The position numbers were made by a program, and so were the translations under genes. Below the pieces are notes generated by a model. That model was given only the letters and a program-made list of their open reading frames with translations, searched no databases and was not told where the DNA came from. DNA of 55,300 nt from Actinomadura sp. HBU206391 (GTDB lineage: Bacteria > Actinomycetota > Actinomycetes > Streptosporangiales > Streptosporangiaceae). This document shows positions 25,060 to 33,306 of the stretch, one piece after another; the first letter of the stretch is position 1, and each line of letters starts with the position of its first letter. The stretch is taken from contig NZ_JABVEB010000026.1 in the NCBI RefSeq assembly GCF_014323665.1, positions 1 through 55,300 on the forward strand, read 5' to 3'.

Positions 25060-26538
25060 GTGCTCAACTTCGACTCCTGCTACCGGGCGGTGACCTCCCG
25101 GGACGCCCGCTTCGACGGCCGGTTCTTCACCGCCGTGACCTCGACCGGCATCTACTGCCGGCCGATCTGCCCGGCCCGCACGCCCGCACGGCGGAACGTA
25201 CGGTTCTTCGCCGCCGCGGCGGCGGCGGAGGGCGCCGGTTTCCGGCCGTGCAAGCGCTGCCGGCCCGAGGCCAGCCCCGGATCACCCGACTGGGATGTAC
25301 GGGGCGACCTGATCGGCCGGGCCCTGCGGCTCATCGACGACGGTGTGGTCGACGACTTCGGCGTGCGCGGGCTGGCCCGGCGGCTCGCGGTCACCGAGCG
25401 GCACCTGCATCGGCTGTTCGTCGCGGAACTCGGCGTGCCGCCGCTGGCGGTGGCCCGCAACCGCCGGCTGCGGCTCGCCCGGCGGCTGCTCGCCGAAACC
25501 CACATGCCGGTGACCGACGTGGCCTTCGCCAGCGGGTTCGGCAGCGTACGGCAGTTCAACGCGAGCATGCGCGAGACCTATGGCCAGGCCCCGTCGGAGC
25601 TGCGCGGTGTCGGCCGCGGGTTCGGCCGGCCGGCCACCTTGGAGCTGCGCTTGGCGGTCCGGCGGCCGTACGACTCCGGATCGCTGCTGGCCTATCTCGC
25701 GGCGCGGGCCATCCCGGGGGTCGAGAAGGTGACGGCGGACCGCTACGTCCGGACCATCGCCACCGCGACCGGCGCGGCCCCGGCCGGCGCCTCTGACGCC
25801 GGTTCGGGCACCGAGACCGAGGTGGGGACGATCGAGCTGATCCCGCGGGACGACCACGTTCTGCTGCGGGCCGGCGCGCCGAGCCCGCGCGGGGTCGCGT
25901 CGCTGGTGGCACGGTGCCGGCGGATGTTCGACCTCGACGCCGATCCCTGGGCGGTCGATGACGCGCTCGCCGCCGACCCGCTACTGGCTCCACTCGTCTC
26001 GGCGCGGCCGGGGCTGCGGGTTCCGGGCGCCTTCGACGGCTTCGAGCTCGCGGTCCGCGCGGTGCTCGGCCAGCAGGTCTCGGTCGCCGGGGCGAGCACC
26101 CTCACCGGCCGGGTCGTGGCCCGCTGCGGCACCAGCCGTACGCCCGGGTCCGCGGGCACCGGGCCGAGCTACCTGTTCCCGACAGCGGCCCGGCTCGCGG
26201 ACGCGGATCTGAGCCGGCTCGGGCTGACCGGGGGCCGCCAGCGGACCCTCCGGGCGCTCGCGGCGGCCGTGGCGGCGGAGGAGATCGACCTGAACGGCGG
26301 AGCGGAGCCGGGCGAGACGGCCGACCGGCTGATGGCGCTCCCCGGAATCGGGCCGTGGACGGTGAGCTACATCGCCATGCGTGCGCTCGGGGACCCTGAC
26401 GCCTTTCCCGCCACCGACCTCGGGCTCCGCCGGGCCTTCGACGCCCTCGGCGCCTCCGAGCCGGCGCTCGCGCAGCGGGCGGAGCGCTGGCGTCCCTGGC
26501 GGGCCTACGCCGCCATGCATCTCTGGACCTCGCACTGA
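25060..26538 (+). CDS. alkA: Ada regulatory domain fused to AlkA 3-methyladenine DNA glycosylase
   Basis: Combines methyl-sensing transcription control with base excision. Residues 1-75 are the Ada zinc domain with Cys33, Cys37, Cys64 and Cys67; Cys33 corresponds to the methylphosphotriester acceptor. An AraC-type helix-turn-helix spans about 75-190 (FGVRGLARRLAVTERHLHRLF and VTDVAFASGFGSVRQFNASMRE). The AlkA part (200-492) has the helix-hairpin-helix LPGIGPWTVSYIAMR and catalytic Asp in FPATDLGL. The GTG start at 25060 gives the family N-terminus; TTG 25048 is possible. The ogt gene follows, as in other adaptive-response operons. Confidence 0.9.
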   Translation: MLNFDSCYRAVTSRDARFDGRFFTAVTSTGIYCRPICPARTPARRNVRFFAAAAAAEGAGFRPCKRCRPEASPGSPDWDVRGDLIGRALRLIDDGVVDDFGVRGLARRLAVTERHLHRLFVAELGVPPLAVARNRRLRLARRLLAETHMPVTDVAFASGFGSVRQFNASMRETYGQAPSELRGVGRGFGRPATLELRLAVRRPYDSGSLLAYLAARAIPGVEKVTADRYVRTIATATGAAPAGASDAGSGTETEVGTIELIPRDDHVLLRAGAPSPRGVASLVARCRRMFDLDADPWAVDDALAADPLLAPLVSARPGLRVPGAFDGFELAVRAVLGQQVSVAGASTLTGRVVARCGTSRTPGSAGTGPSYLFPTAARLADADLSRLGLTGGRQRTLRALAAAVAAEEIDLNGGAEPGETADRLMALPGIGPWTVSYIAMRALGDPDAFPATDLGLRRAFDALGASEPALAQRAERWRPWRAYAAMHLWTSH

Positions 26539-26550
26539 ACGACTCGCACT

Positions 26551-26598
26551 GAACCCGACTCCCGCCGAACCCGACTCCCGCTGAACCCGACTCTCATG
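26551..26598 (+). repeat. Three 16-bp tandem repeats between alkA and ogt
   Basis: Units GAACCCGACTCCCGCC (26551), GAACCCGACTCCCGCT (26567) and the diverged GAACCCGACTCTCATG (26583) fill the whole intergenic gap. The period is 16, so it is not a coding repeat. It may have grown by slippage. Confidence 0.8.
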
Positions 26599-26616
26599 AA
26601 CGAGAGGAATCCTCCG

Positions 26617-27123
26617 ATGATCCATGCCACCGTGCTTCGGACGCCGATCGGGCCGCTGGCGATGCTCGAACACGAGTCCGCGCTCATCGGCGCGGGCTTC
26701 ACCGCCGACCCGCGAGAACTGCACGCCCGCCTGCACCCATCGCTGCGGACACTGGAACTCGTGGACGCCCCCGACCTCGGCGAGATCAGCAAGGCGCACG
26801 AGGCGTACTTCGGCGGCGATCTCGACGCGCTGGACGCTCTCACCGTCCACGCGCCGGGTCCGCCGGTACGGGAGCGGCTGTGGGCGGCACTGCGCGACGT
26901 ACGGTCCGATGAGACCGTGACCTACGGCGAGCTCGCGGTGCGGGCCGGACTCACCCGTGGCGCGCGGGCGGCCGGTCAGGCGTGCGCGCAGAACCTCATC
27001 GCCCCGGTGATCCCCTGCCATCGCGTGGTGGCTTCGACCGGAACCGGGACCAGGCGGTTGAACGGCTACTACTACGGCCTGGACCGTAAGGAATGGCTGC
27101 TTCGGCACGAAACGGCCGGCTGA
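26617..27123 (+). CDS. ogt: Methylated-DNA-protein-cysteine methyltransferase
   Basis: Suicidal repair protein that takes alkyl groups from O6-alkylguanine. The 168-residue protein has the active-site motif PVIPCHRVVAS with acceptor Cys134, the helix-turn-helix segment TVTYGELAVRAGL and the C-terminal NGYYYGLDRKEWLL. ATG 26617 has GAGAGGA at good spacing; ATG 26596 would add seven residues and lies in the tandem repeat. It lies just after the Ada-AlkA fusion and is likely induced by it. Confidence 0.94.
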   Translation: MIHATVLRTPIGPLAMLEHESALIGAGFTADPRELHARLHPSLRTLELVDAPDLGEISKAHEAYFGGDLDALDALTVHAPGPPVRERLWAALRDVRSDETVTYGELAVRAGLTRGARAAGQACAQNLIAPVIPCHRVVASTGTGTRRLNGYYYGLDRKEWLLRHETAG

Positions 27124-27207
27124 CCCGCCCAGGGCCCGGCAGGCCGCCCATAGCAGCCCGACACACACCTTTTGTGATTGACCCGACACCATGAGTTGCG
27201 AAGTCGG

Positions 27208-27213
27208 TACAGT
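27208..27213 (+). promoter_or_regulatory. Leaderless -10 (TACAGT) for the lipoprotein gene
   Basis: TACAGT is followed by six bases and GTG 27220. No ribosome binding site is visible. Confidence 0.55.
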
Positions 27214-27219
27214 CCCCGC

Positions 27220-28458
27220 GTGGTACGGCTGCGAAATCGGCGACGACTGCGTGTGGCCCTGACGGGGACCTGCGCGGGCCTGGTCGCCTTGTCGGGCTGC
27301 CGATCCCCCGTCCCCTTCTACGCCGACGACCAGCGGCCCGACGCGCCCGTGTTCGGGCTGGGCGGCCCGATGCCGTACATCGACCCGGACGCCCGAGCGG
27401 CCGCCGTGCCGGATCTCCCGGGCGGCCGGTCCGCCGGCCGGACGGACGCCTCACGGACGCTCGGCCGGGCGGCTCCGGTCTACGCCTGGACCCGGCCGGG
27501 CATGCTGAGCCCGGTGGTCCGGGAGGTGCCCGCGCGGATCTGGGTCCCGAACGCGGCGCGCCGCGCGGTCGAACTCGTCGACCCGCGGACGTTCCAGGTG
27601 GTGCACCGCCTGCGCCTGGGCATCGCGCCGCGGCAGATCGTGCCGTCCTGGGACCTGAAGACCCTCTGGGTCGGCGACGGCGCGGGCGGCACGCTGGTGC
27701 CCGTGGACGCGCGCACCGGCCGCCGCGGGCGGGCCGTGGCGGTGACCTCGCCGCACGACCTCTATTTCACCCCGGACGGGGGCACCGCACTGGTCATGAC
27801 CGGCCGGCTGCGGCGGATCGACTTCCGCGACCCGCGGACGATGCGGTTGCGGCATTCTCTGCCGGTGCCGTGCGATGGTGCGAGGCACGCCGACTTCTCC
27901 GCCGCCGGCGACTTCCTGATCGTGACCTGCGCGCGTTCGGGCGGGCTGGTGCGGATCGATCCGAAGCGGGGCACAGTGACCGGCGTGCTCCCGCTGCATC
28001 GGCGGGCCGCCCCCGAGGACGTACGGCTGTCGCCGGACGGCACCGTCTTCTATGTGTCCGACCCGGTGGCCCAGGGCGTCTGGGTGATCGACGCCGAGCG
28101 GTTCGGCAAGCTCGGCTTCATCCGCACCGGGCCCGGTGCGGGCGCGCTCACCCCGAGCCGGGACGGTTCGATCCTGTACGTCTCCGGCAGCGTCGCCGTC
28201 TCGCTGATCGACTTCACCGCCCGCCGGGTGGTTGGCCGCTGGCGCCTGCCGCTCGGCGGCTCGGCCGGGCCCGGTGGGGTGTCGGCGGACGGGAAGGTGC
28301 TGTGGCTGCCCGGCCGCTCCCCCGGCCTCGTGTACGCGATCCCCACCAGTACCGGCCGGCCGATCCGGGTGATCAGGGCGGGCGGGGGTTCACCAAACCT
28401 GTGCGTCTATCCCCAGCCGGGCCGATTCTCGCTCGGCCACACCGGCAACCTCCGCTGA
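27220..28458 (+). CDS. YncE-like beta-propeller lipoprotein
   Basis: A 412-residue exported protein. A basic n-region (RLRNRRRLR), a hydrophobic core and the lipobox ALSGC with Cys27 predict lipid anchoring on the outer face of the membrane. The rest shows repeating blades of the YncE/cytochrome-D1-like type: IWVPNAARRAVELVDPRTF, TLWVGDGAGGTLVPVD, DLYFTPDGGTALVM, DVRLSPDGTVFYVSD and ILYVSGSVAVSLIDF. Its ligand is unknown. It is convergent with the Tad cluster, and the 57-base gap is almost pure GCC/GGC repeats. GTG 27220 with a close -10 suggests leaderless expression; longer starts upstream would disrupt the signal peptide. Confidence 0.85.
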   Translation: MVRLRNRRRLRVALTGTCAGLVALSGCRSPVPFYADDQRPDAPVFGLGGPMPYIDPDARAAAVPDLPGGRSAGRTDASRTLGRAAPVYAWTRPGMLSPVVREVPARIWVPNAARRAVELVDPRTFQVVHRLRLGIAPRQIVPSWDLKTLWVGDGAGGTLVPVDARTGRRGRAVAVTSPHDLYFTPDGGTALVMTGRLRRIDFRDPRTMRLRHSLPVPCDGARHADFSAAGDFLIVTCARSGGLVRIDPKRGTVTGVLPLHRRAAPEDVRLSPDGTVFYVSDPVAQGVWVIDAERFGKLGFIRTGPGAGALTPSRDGSILYVSGSVAVSLIDFTARRVVGRWRLPLGGSAGPGGVSADGKVLWLPGRSPGLVYAIPTSTGRPIRVIRAGGGSPNLCVYPQPGRFSLGHTGNLR

Positions 28459-28515
28459 GCCACCACCACCGCCGCCGGCGGCGCGGCGGCGGGGCGGCGG
28501 CGGGGCGGGAGCATC

Positions 28516-31455
28516 TCAGATGGAGACGCGGCGATACTGCGGCACGAATTCGTCGATCATGGCCTCGGTTTCGGGCTGCATGTGGCCGAGCATCGCGTCG
28601 CGCTCGGCCTGCCTGCGCAGTTCCTCGGCCACGACCCGCACCTGCGCCTGGTCGCCGGTCGCGTGCGTGGCCCGCAGCAGATCACGCCACAGCCCCTCGT
28701 CGCCGGGTGCGAGCCGCAGGCCGGCCCGGGCGGCGGCGATCGCGCCCCGCGCGTCACCGTCGTCGAGCCGGAGCACCACGAGCCGGTGGGCGACGTCGAC
28801 GACCCGCCCGCCGGCCTCGTACTCGAGATCGTCGGCGGCCAGCCACGCGTAGCGTCCGCGCGGCCGGTCGGCGAGCAGCGGCCCGCGCACCAGGTCGAGC
28901 GCGTACGACATGTACGCCGTCTCCGACGCGGGCTCGGCCGCCGACCGCCAGATCAGCCAGCGCAGCACGCTCCAGTCGACCCGCACCTCGGAGCCGAGCC
29001 TGATCCGCCCGCCGTCGTCGTAGTAGAGGTTGGGCCGGCCGCGCGAGTCGCGCCCGAGCCAGTCGGACACCCGGGCGATCGTGGCGTCGCGGACGCCCGC
29101 GGTGACGCCGCGCGGCCAGACGGCGCCGCTCAGCACCGTCGGGTGCACGCCGCCGGGGTGGGTCGCCAGGTAGACGAGCACCTCCGTGCACAGGGCCCGC
29201 CGCGTCTGCTCCATCGGTCCGGGCGCGTCGACCTCGATCGGCCCGAGCAGCCGTACGTCGACCACGGGCTGCTGCTCCGCGGGGACCACACCGGCCGTGG
29301 GCTCGCCGGCGGGTTCCGGCAGTGCGACGCCGTCGAGCCGGCCGGCGGTGCGGAACAGTTCGACGACCGCCCGGTAGTGATGCCCGGGGACCATCTGCGC
29401 CTCGACGTCGAACCCGAGCACGCCCGCCTGCATCCGGCCGACCTGGTCGACCTCCCAGGTCCATGTCGCGCCCTGGACGTCGCCGGGCACGATGTAGCCG
29501 GCCGCCATCCGCTGACCGGTCCTCGCCAGTGCGACCAGCCGGTCGGCCTCCTCGGTCGTGGGCTGGTCCGCCATGATCAGGTAGTGCGGCATCCAGGCCT
29601 CGCCGAACACGCCGCGGCAGCGGCCGGTGAGCACCGAGTCGGCGCCGGACGCGGCAAGGGCCTGCCGCACCTCCTCGGCCCGGGCCTCCAGTTCGGGCAG
29701 CGCCTCGGCCAGTGAGCCGACCGCCCGGATGCGATCCGGCGCGATGTGCGAGAGCTCCTCGCCGAATCCGACGAGCGTGATGCGCATGTGGTCGGACCAG
29801 CGGTTGGTGGCCAGCTCGATGGCGACCGCCGCGAGCACCGCCCGCCGCACCTCCTCGGGGCCCCGCAGGACGATGAGTCCGTGCGCGGCCTCGAGGTCGA
29901 CCATGATGCGGCCGTTGTCGTTGGTGCCGATCGAGATCAGCCCCGGGTACGGCGCCAGCACGTCGCGCAGGCCGTCCGGCTCGAGCGCCAGATCACCGAT
30001 CCGGTCGCGGTGCAGCCGCCACACCTGGCCGCTGTCGTGCGCCTCCCACGGCTCGGGCGGGTTGCGGTCGGCCGGCGCGATCCAGAGGTCGAGACTGTCG
30101 GAGCCGAGGTGCACCCCGTAGACGGTCGGGGGGGTGCGGCCGTCGGCGGCCAGCGCCTTGGACATCTGCCGCAGTCCGAGATCGAGCAGCCTGGTGGCCT
30201 CGGTGTCGGCGCCGAGCCGCAGCGCCTGCTCGGCCACGGCCGCGTCGCCCTCCGGACGCAGGATCATCTGGCCGAACGCGCGATGCCACATCTGCTCGCG
30301 CCGTCGTCGCCCGAGCGCGGCGAGGAGCCCCGCGGCGAGCAGAGACGCCACCGCGAGGCCCTGCGGCCAGCCGAAGTCGTACGCGTGCGCGGCCGGGGCC
30401 GCCTCGTGCGGTTCCTGCTGCTCCGCGCCGCTCGTGCCGGCGTCGTCGCGGACGGTCTGCTCGCCGGCCTGCTCACCGGCGGGCTCGGACGCGGCGGGCC
30501 GGTGCTCGCCCGCGCCCTGCTCCGGCTGCCGGTCCGCGGCGCCGGCGCGCGGCGCCGGAACCGCCGCATGGGCGCCGCCGGAAGCGGACTGGTCCGCGCC
30601 GGCGGGAGGGGCCTGCGGAAGCGGCTCGGCGAGATCCTGCCGATCGGGCTTGGCCTTGCCGTGCGTGGAGTAGTCGTCGAGGTCGTGCGCCGGTACGACC
30701 TGGGCGCCCACCGCGTCGTCGGGCATGACCAGCACCCAGCCTGGCCGGATCAGGCTGGCGATGGTCAACCGGGTGCCGTCGGGCTGCTGGCGCCCCTTGT
30801 TGAGCTCGTAGATCTCCGGATAGCGGCGGCCGTCGCCGAGGCACTTGTCGGCGATCTCCCAGAGGCTCTCGTGGTGGCGGCCGTGCGGTGGCTGCACCCG
30901 GTAGATCTTCTTGGCCTTCGCCTTGTGCACCGGCGGGCTCTGGACGCTCTCGGCGAGCTCGGGCGCGGAGACCTCCGCCGGAGTCGCCGGGATCCGCTGG
31001 AGCTGCTGTGACTGGGTCTGGACCGGCCGGGCGGGGTGCAGGTCACGGCTAGCGAACGCGGGCATGATCGCCGTCGTGGCGGTGAAGAGCAGCAGCGCCG
31101 TGACGACGAGCCGGTGTACGAGCGACTGGGTCCCGCCGGCCAGCGGCACGCGAGCCGGCACGCCGACCCCCCGCACGCCCGCGTAGACCTCGACCAGCAC
31201 GCAGATCGACAGCTGCAGCCAGGCCAGCCACACCAGGGACACCAGGATGGTGATGAGCGAGCTCGGCCCGAGCCGCTGGGTCAGGTCGTCGACCGTGGGC
31301 AGGTGGTCGGGTACGGGCGAACCGAAGAACGTGAGAAGGGCGAACGGGACCCCGGCGACGAGCGCGGCCAGCGCCGCCACGGCGGCGAGGCCCTGGAGCA
31401 CATCACCCGGGCTCCGCCTGCCCCGAACCCTCACTGCCTGCCGCGACGCGCCCAT
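28516..31455 (-). CDS. LysM and BTAD-domain membrane protein of the Tad cluster
   Basis: A 979-residue multi-domain protein. Helices near 18-45, 68-95 and 115-135 precede a LysM-like segment (about 190-247, with ESLWEIADKCLGDGRRYPEIYELN). An acidic, Pro/Ala-rich stretch of about 120 residues follows, then a further helix (about 368-388), a cytosolic domain of unclear type and a C-terminal bacterial transcriptional activator domain (about 750-975). BTAD modules usually accompany SARP DNA-binding domains, but here the protein is membrane-bound; RRALCTEVLVYLATHPGG begins a winged-helix-like segment. It is the last gene of the Tad run and may link wall sensing to regulation. Confidence 0.82.
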   Translation of the reverse strand: MGASRQAVRVRGRRSPGDVLQGLAAVAALAALVAGVPFALLTFFGSPVPDHLPTVDDLTQRLGPSSLITILVSLVWLAWLQLSICVLVEVYAGVRGVGVPARVPLAGGTQSLVHRLVVTALLLFTATTAIMPAFASRDLHPARPVQTQSQQLQRIPATPAEVSAPELAESVQSPPVHKAKAKKIYRVQPPHGRHHESLWEIADKCLGDGRRYPEIYELNKGRQQPDGTRLTIASLIRPGWVLVMPDDAVGAQVVPAHDLDDYSTHGKAKPDRQDLAEPLPQAPPAGADQSASGGAHAAVPAPRAGAADRQPEQGAGEHRPAASEPAGEQAGEQTVRDDAGTSGAEQQEPHEAAPAAHAYDFGWPQGLAVASLLAAGLLAALGRRRREQMWHRAFGQMILRPEGDAAVAEQALRLGADTEATRLLDLGLRQMSKALAADGRTPPTVYGVHLGSDSLDLWIAPADRNPPEPWEAHDSGQVWRLHRDRIGDLALEPDGLRDVLAPYPGLISIGTNDNGRIMVDLEAAHGLIVLRGPEEVRRAVLAAVAIELATNRWSDHMRITLVGFGEELSHIAPDRIRAVGSLAEALPELEARAEEVRQALAASGADSVLTGRCRGVFGEAWMPHYLIMADQPTTEEADRLVALARTGQRMAAGYIVPGDVQGATWTWEVDQVGRMQAGVLGFDVEAQMVPGHHYRAVVELFRTAGRLDGVALPEPAGEPTAGVVPAEQQPVVDVRLLGPIEVDAPGPMEQTRRALCTEVLVYLATHPGGVHPTVLSGAVWPRGVTAGVRDATIARVSDWLGRDSRGRPNLYYDDGGRIRLGSEVRVDWSVLRWLIWRSAAEPASETAYMSYALDLVRGPLLADRPRGRYAWLAADDLEYEAGGRVVDVAHRLVVLRLDDGDARGAIAAARAGLRLAPGDEGLWRDLLRATHATGDQAQVRVVAEELRRQAERDAMLGHMQPETEAMIDEFVPQYRRVSI

Positions 31456-31650
31456 TGGCTTCAGATCCCTGTCTGCGGATGGCGAATGCCATCGAACGTC
31501 ATGGTACGACCGTCGCCACTCTGGCAGGCGGAGCCGTACAAGTCACGCCGAGAACAGTCCTCGCACATCTTCACGCTCCCGTCCGACGAATGGCTGGGGT
31601 CGGTGGTGGACGCCATTACGGTGCCGGGCCCGGCCCGCACTTCCACCCAC

Positions 31651-31695
31651 AGATCAAGTTCCTGCTTCGGTTCCCAAAGATCAAGTTCCTGTTTC
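31651..31695. repeat. Two 18-bp direct repeats downstream of the TadG-like gene
   Basis: AGATCAAGTTCCTGCTTC at 31651-31668 recurs as AGATCAAGTTCCTGTTTC at 31678-31695, offset 27 bases, one mismatch. The second copy overlaps the stop of the TadG-like gene. The region between that gene and the LysM-BTAD gene (31456-31680) holds no other recognisable gene. Confidence 0.6.
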
Positions 31696-32169
31696 CGGAG
31701 TCGCCGTGGCGAATGAGGTGATTTCCATGTCGGAGAAACCCGGCATGATTGACAGCAGTTGCAATTTCACCGTGATCGTCACCTGTACCCACGCCGTTTG
31801 CGGATCCTGCAGACGGCACTCCATCCCGCCGCCCGACACCTCGGGGTACTTCGCCACCAGCCGACGCGCTCTCGCGCAGGCGCTGGCGGCATCCGCGATC
31901 CGCAGTTCACCGCTGCTCCGCAGCAGGCCGACGTCGATCTCGTCGGCGGCGGCCCGCGCGGCCTGCTCGGCGATGTCGGCGGCGCGCTGCCGCGCGTGGA
32001 TGGCGAGGCCGCCGTCGACCAGGAGCCCGGCCAGCATGATGACGAACAGCGCGAAGATCACGGTGAACATCGAGACGGTTCCCCGATCGCGGCCGGGTCG
32101 CGCGGCCGGTGCCGCGACCAGGTTCCTGGCCGGTCCCGCGATCGGCCCCCCCGTCCGTCCCGCGATCAT
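31681..32169 (-). CDS. TadG/pilus-assembly-like pseudopilin
   Basis: A 162-residue protein with a basic N-terminus, then RDRGTVSMFTVIFALFVIMLAGLLVDGGLAI: a Gly followed by a long hydrophobic helix, as in Tad pseudopilins (TadG/Flp-domain). Unlike its two upstream neighbours it lacks Glu at +5 after the Gly. The downstream region contains QRAADIAEQAARAAADEID, the common helix of these proteins, and two Cys. ATG 32169 overlaps the previous stop (ATGA). It probably is a minor component at the pilus base. Confidence 0.82.
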   Translation of the reverse strand: MIAGRTGGPIAGPARNLVAAPAARPGRDRGTVSMFTVIFALFVIMLAGLLVDGGLAIHARQRAADIAEQAARAAADEIDVGLLRSSGELRIADAASACARARRLVAKYPEVSGGGMECRLQDPQTAWVQVTITVKLQLLSIMPGFSDMEITSFATATPETGT

Positions 32170-32588
32170 CCGGTCCTCCGGTAGGTGTCGAGAGGAACCG
32201 TGGCGGTGCCGGTCATCGTCTTCGAGCCCGGCAGCCCGATGAGCGACATCCCGCCCAGGTCGACGTCGCACGTCACCGTCACGGTCACCTGACCGCCGGG
32301 TGCCCATTCGGACAGGTCCGGGCCCACCCTCGGACCGCCCTGGCACCAGTCGCGGGTCTTGAGCGTCTCCTTGCTCGCCCGGTCGGCGAAGGCGGCGGCA
32401 TCGCCCTGGGTACGGCCGACCGAGGCGGCCCTGGCTCCGTCCCTGGCGGCTCCGTCGATCTGGCTCTGGGCCTCCACCATCCGGCCGACCCCGACCATGA
32501 GCATCATGAACGCGATGAGCACGGGCGTCAGCAGCGCCAGCTCCAGTGCCATCGACCCCCGGGCGGAGCCCCCGGCGGCGCGCGTCAC
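32166..32588 (-). CDS. TadE/TadF-like pseudopilin
   Basis: A 140-residue protein with ARGSMALELALLTPVLIAFMMLMVGVGRM near its start: Gly, then Glu at +5, then a hydrophobic helix, the class III prepilin signature of TadE/TadF. The AQSQIDGAARDGARAASVGRT helix follows. GTG 32588 overlaps the TadE stop (GTGA). Two Cys in the exported part may form a disulfide. The role in minor pilin assembly is inferred from the family. Confidence 0.87.
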   Translation of the reverse strand: MTRAAGGSARGSMALELALLTPVLIAFMMLMVGVGRMVEAQSQIDGAARDGARAASVGRTQGDAAAFADRASKETLKTRDWCQGGPRVGPDLSEWAPGGQVTVTVTCDVDLGGMSLIGLPGSKTMTGTATVPLDTYRRTG

Positions 32589-33052
32589 GGCCCGTCACCG
32601 CACCGGGTGGCGCTGCCGACGTCGGGCCGGAAGCACTCGATCGGGCCACCGGACCGCTGGTGCACGCGGAAGGTGAAGAACGGGATCACCTGTACGGCCT
32701 CGCCGCTCACCTCGACCCAGCGCTCATTGCCGTCACCGCCCGCCTCGGCCTTGGTATTGGCCAGCAGCCGCGATCCGAACTGCTGGACCTGTGACCGTGC
32801 CTTCTGCTCCGACCGCCCCTTCCAGTCCCCGGTGACCTCGCTGCGGGCGACCCTGGCGCCGCCCTGCGCCGCGGCGAGGGCCACGTGCCGGGCGTGGTAG
32901 ACCATCGCGAACTGCACCACCATCAGCATCACCAGCAGAAGGATCGGGGTCAGCAGCGCGAGTTCGAGCGACGTCGCCCCCCGGTCAGGGGCGCCCGCGC
33001 CACCACCGGCCCGTGCTCGAGCCGGTGGCGGGTGGTCGGCGGGACGGCCCAT
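32585..33052 (-). CDS. TadE-like pseudopilin
   Basis: A 155-residue protein with DRGATSLELALLTPILLLVMLMVVQFAMVYHARH: the TadE signature with Gly, Glu at +5 and hydrophobic helix, then AAAQGGARVARSEV. A long basic, Pro-rich cytosolic leader of about 25 residues precedes the cleavage motif. It starts four bases after the Flp pilin stop and overlaps the next gene. The C-terminal region has two Cys (ECFRPDVGSATRCG). Confidence 0.88.
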   Translation of the reverse strand: MGRPADHPPPARARAGGGAGAPDRGATSLELALLTPILLLVMLMVVQFAMVYHARHVALAAAQGGARVARSEVTGDWKGRSEQKARSQVQQFGSRLLANTKAEAGGDGNERWVEVSGEAVQVIPFFTFRVHQRSGGPIECFRPDVGSATRCGDGP

Positions 33053-33056
33053 GGCG

Positions 33057-33269
33057 CTATTTGGTCTTGATGTTCGACGCGGCCTCGTCGACCTTGTTCT
33101 TGATGGTCACGCCGATGCCGATCGCGATGAGAGCGAGGATGCCGGTGATGATCGCCCACTCGATGGCGGACGCACCCCGGCTGCGGTCGGTGTCGGCGCG
33201 CACCTGGTGCAGGCGGTGCCCGAGCAGGGCCCGCAGGTAGACGATCGCCGGGTCGGTCAGGGGATTCAT
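33057..33269 (-). CDS. flp: Flp-like type IVb pilin
   Basis: Predicted major pilin of the Tad pilus, 70 residues. A leader of about 32 residues ends in RSRG, followed by ASAIEWAIITGILALIAIG. Cleavage after Gly would leave Glu at +5 of the mature protein, the class III prepilin rule. The mature pilin would be only about 38 residues, in keeping with Flp pilins. ATG 33269 has GAGGAGCG upstream; a longer start at 33317 is less likely. It lies between tadC and tadE-like genes. Confidence 0.88.
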   Translation of the reverse strand: MNPLTDPAIVYLRALLGHRLHQVRADTDRSRGASAIEWAIITGILALIAIGIGVTIKNKVDEAASNIKTK

Positions 33270-33306
33270 ATGGGGCGCTCCTCGGCGTCTTCTGTTCGGG
33301 TTCCGG

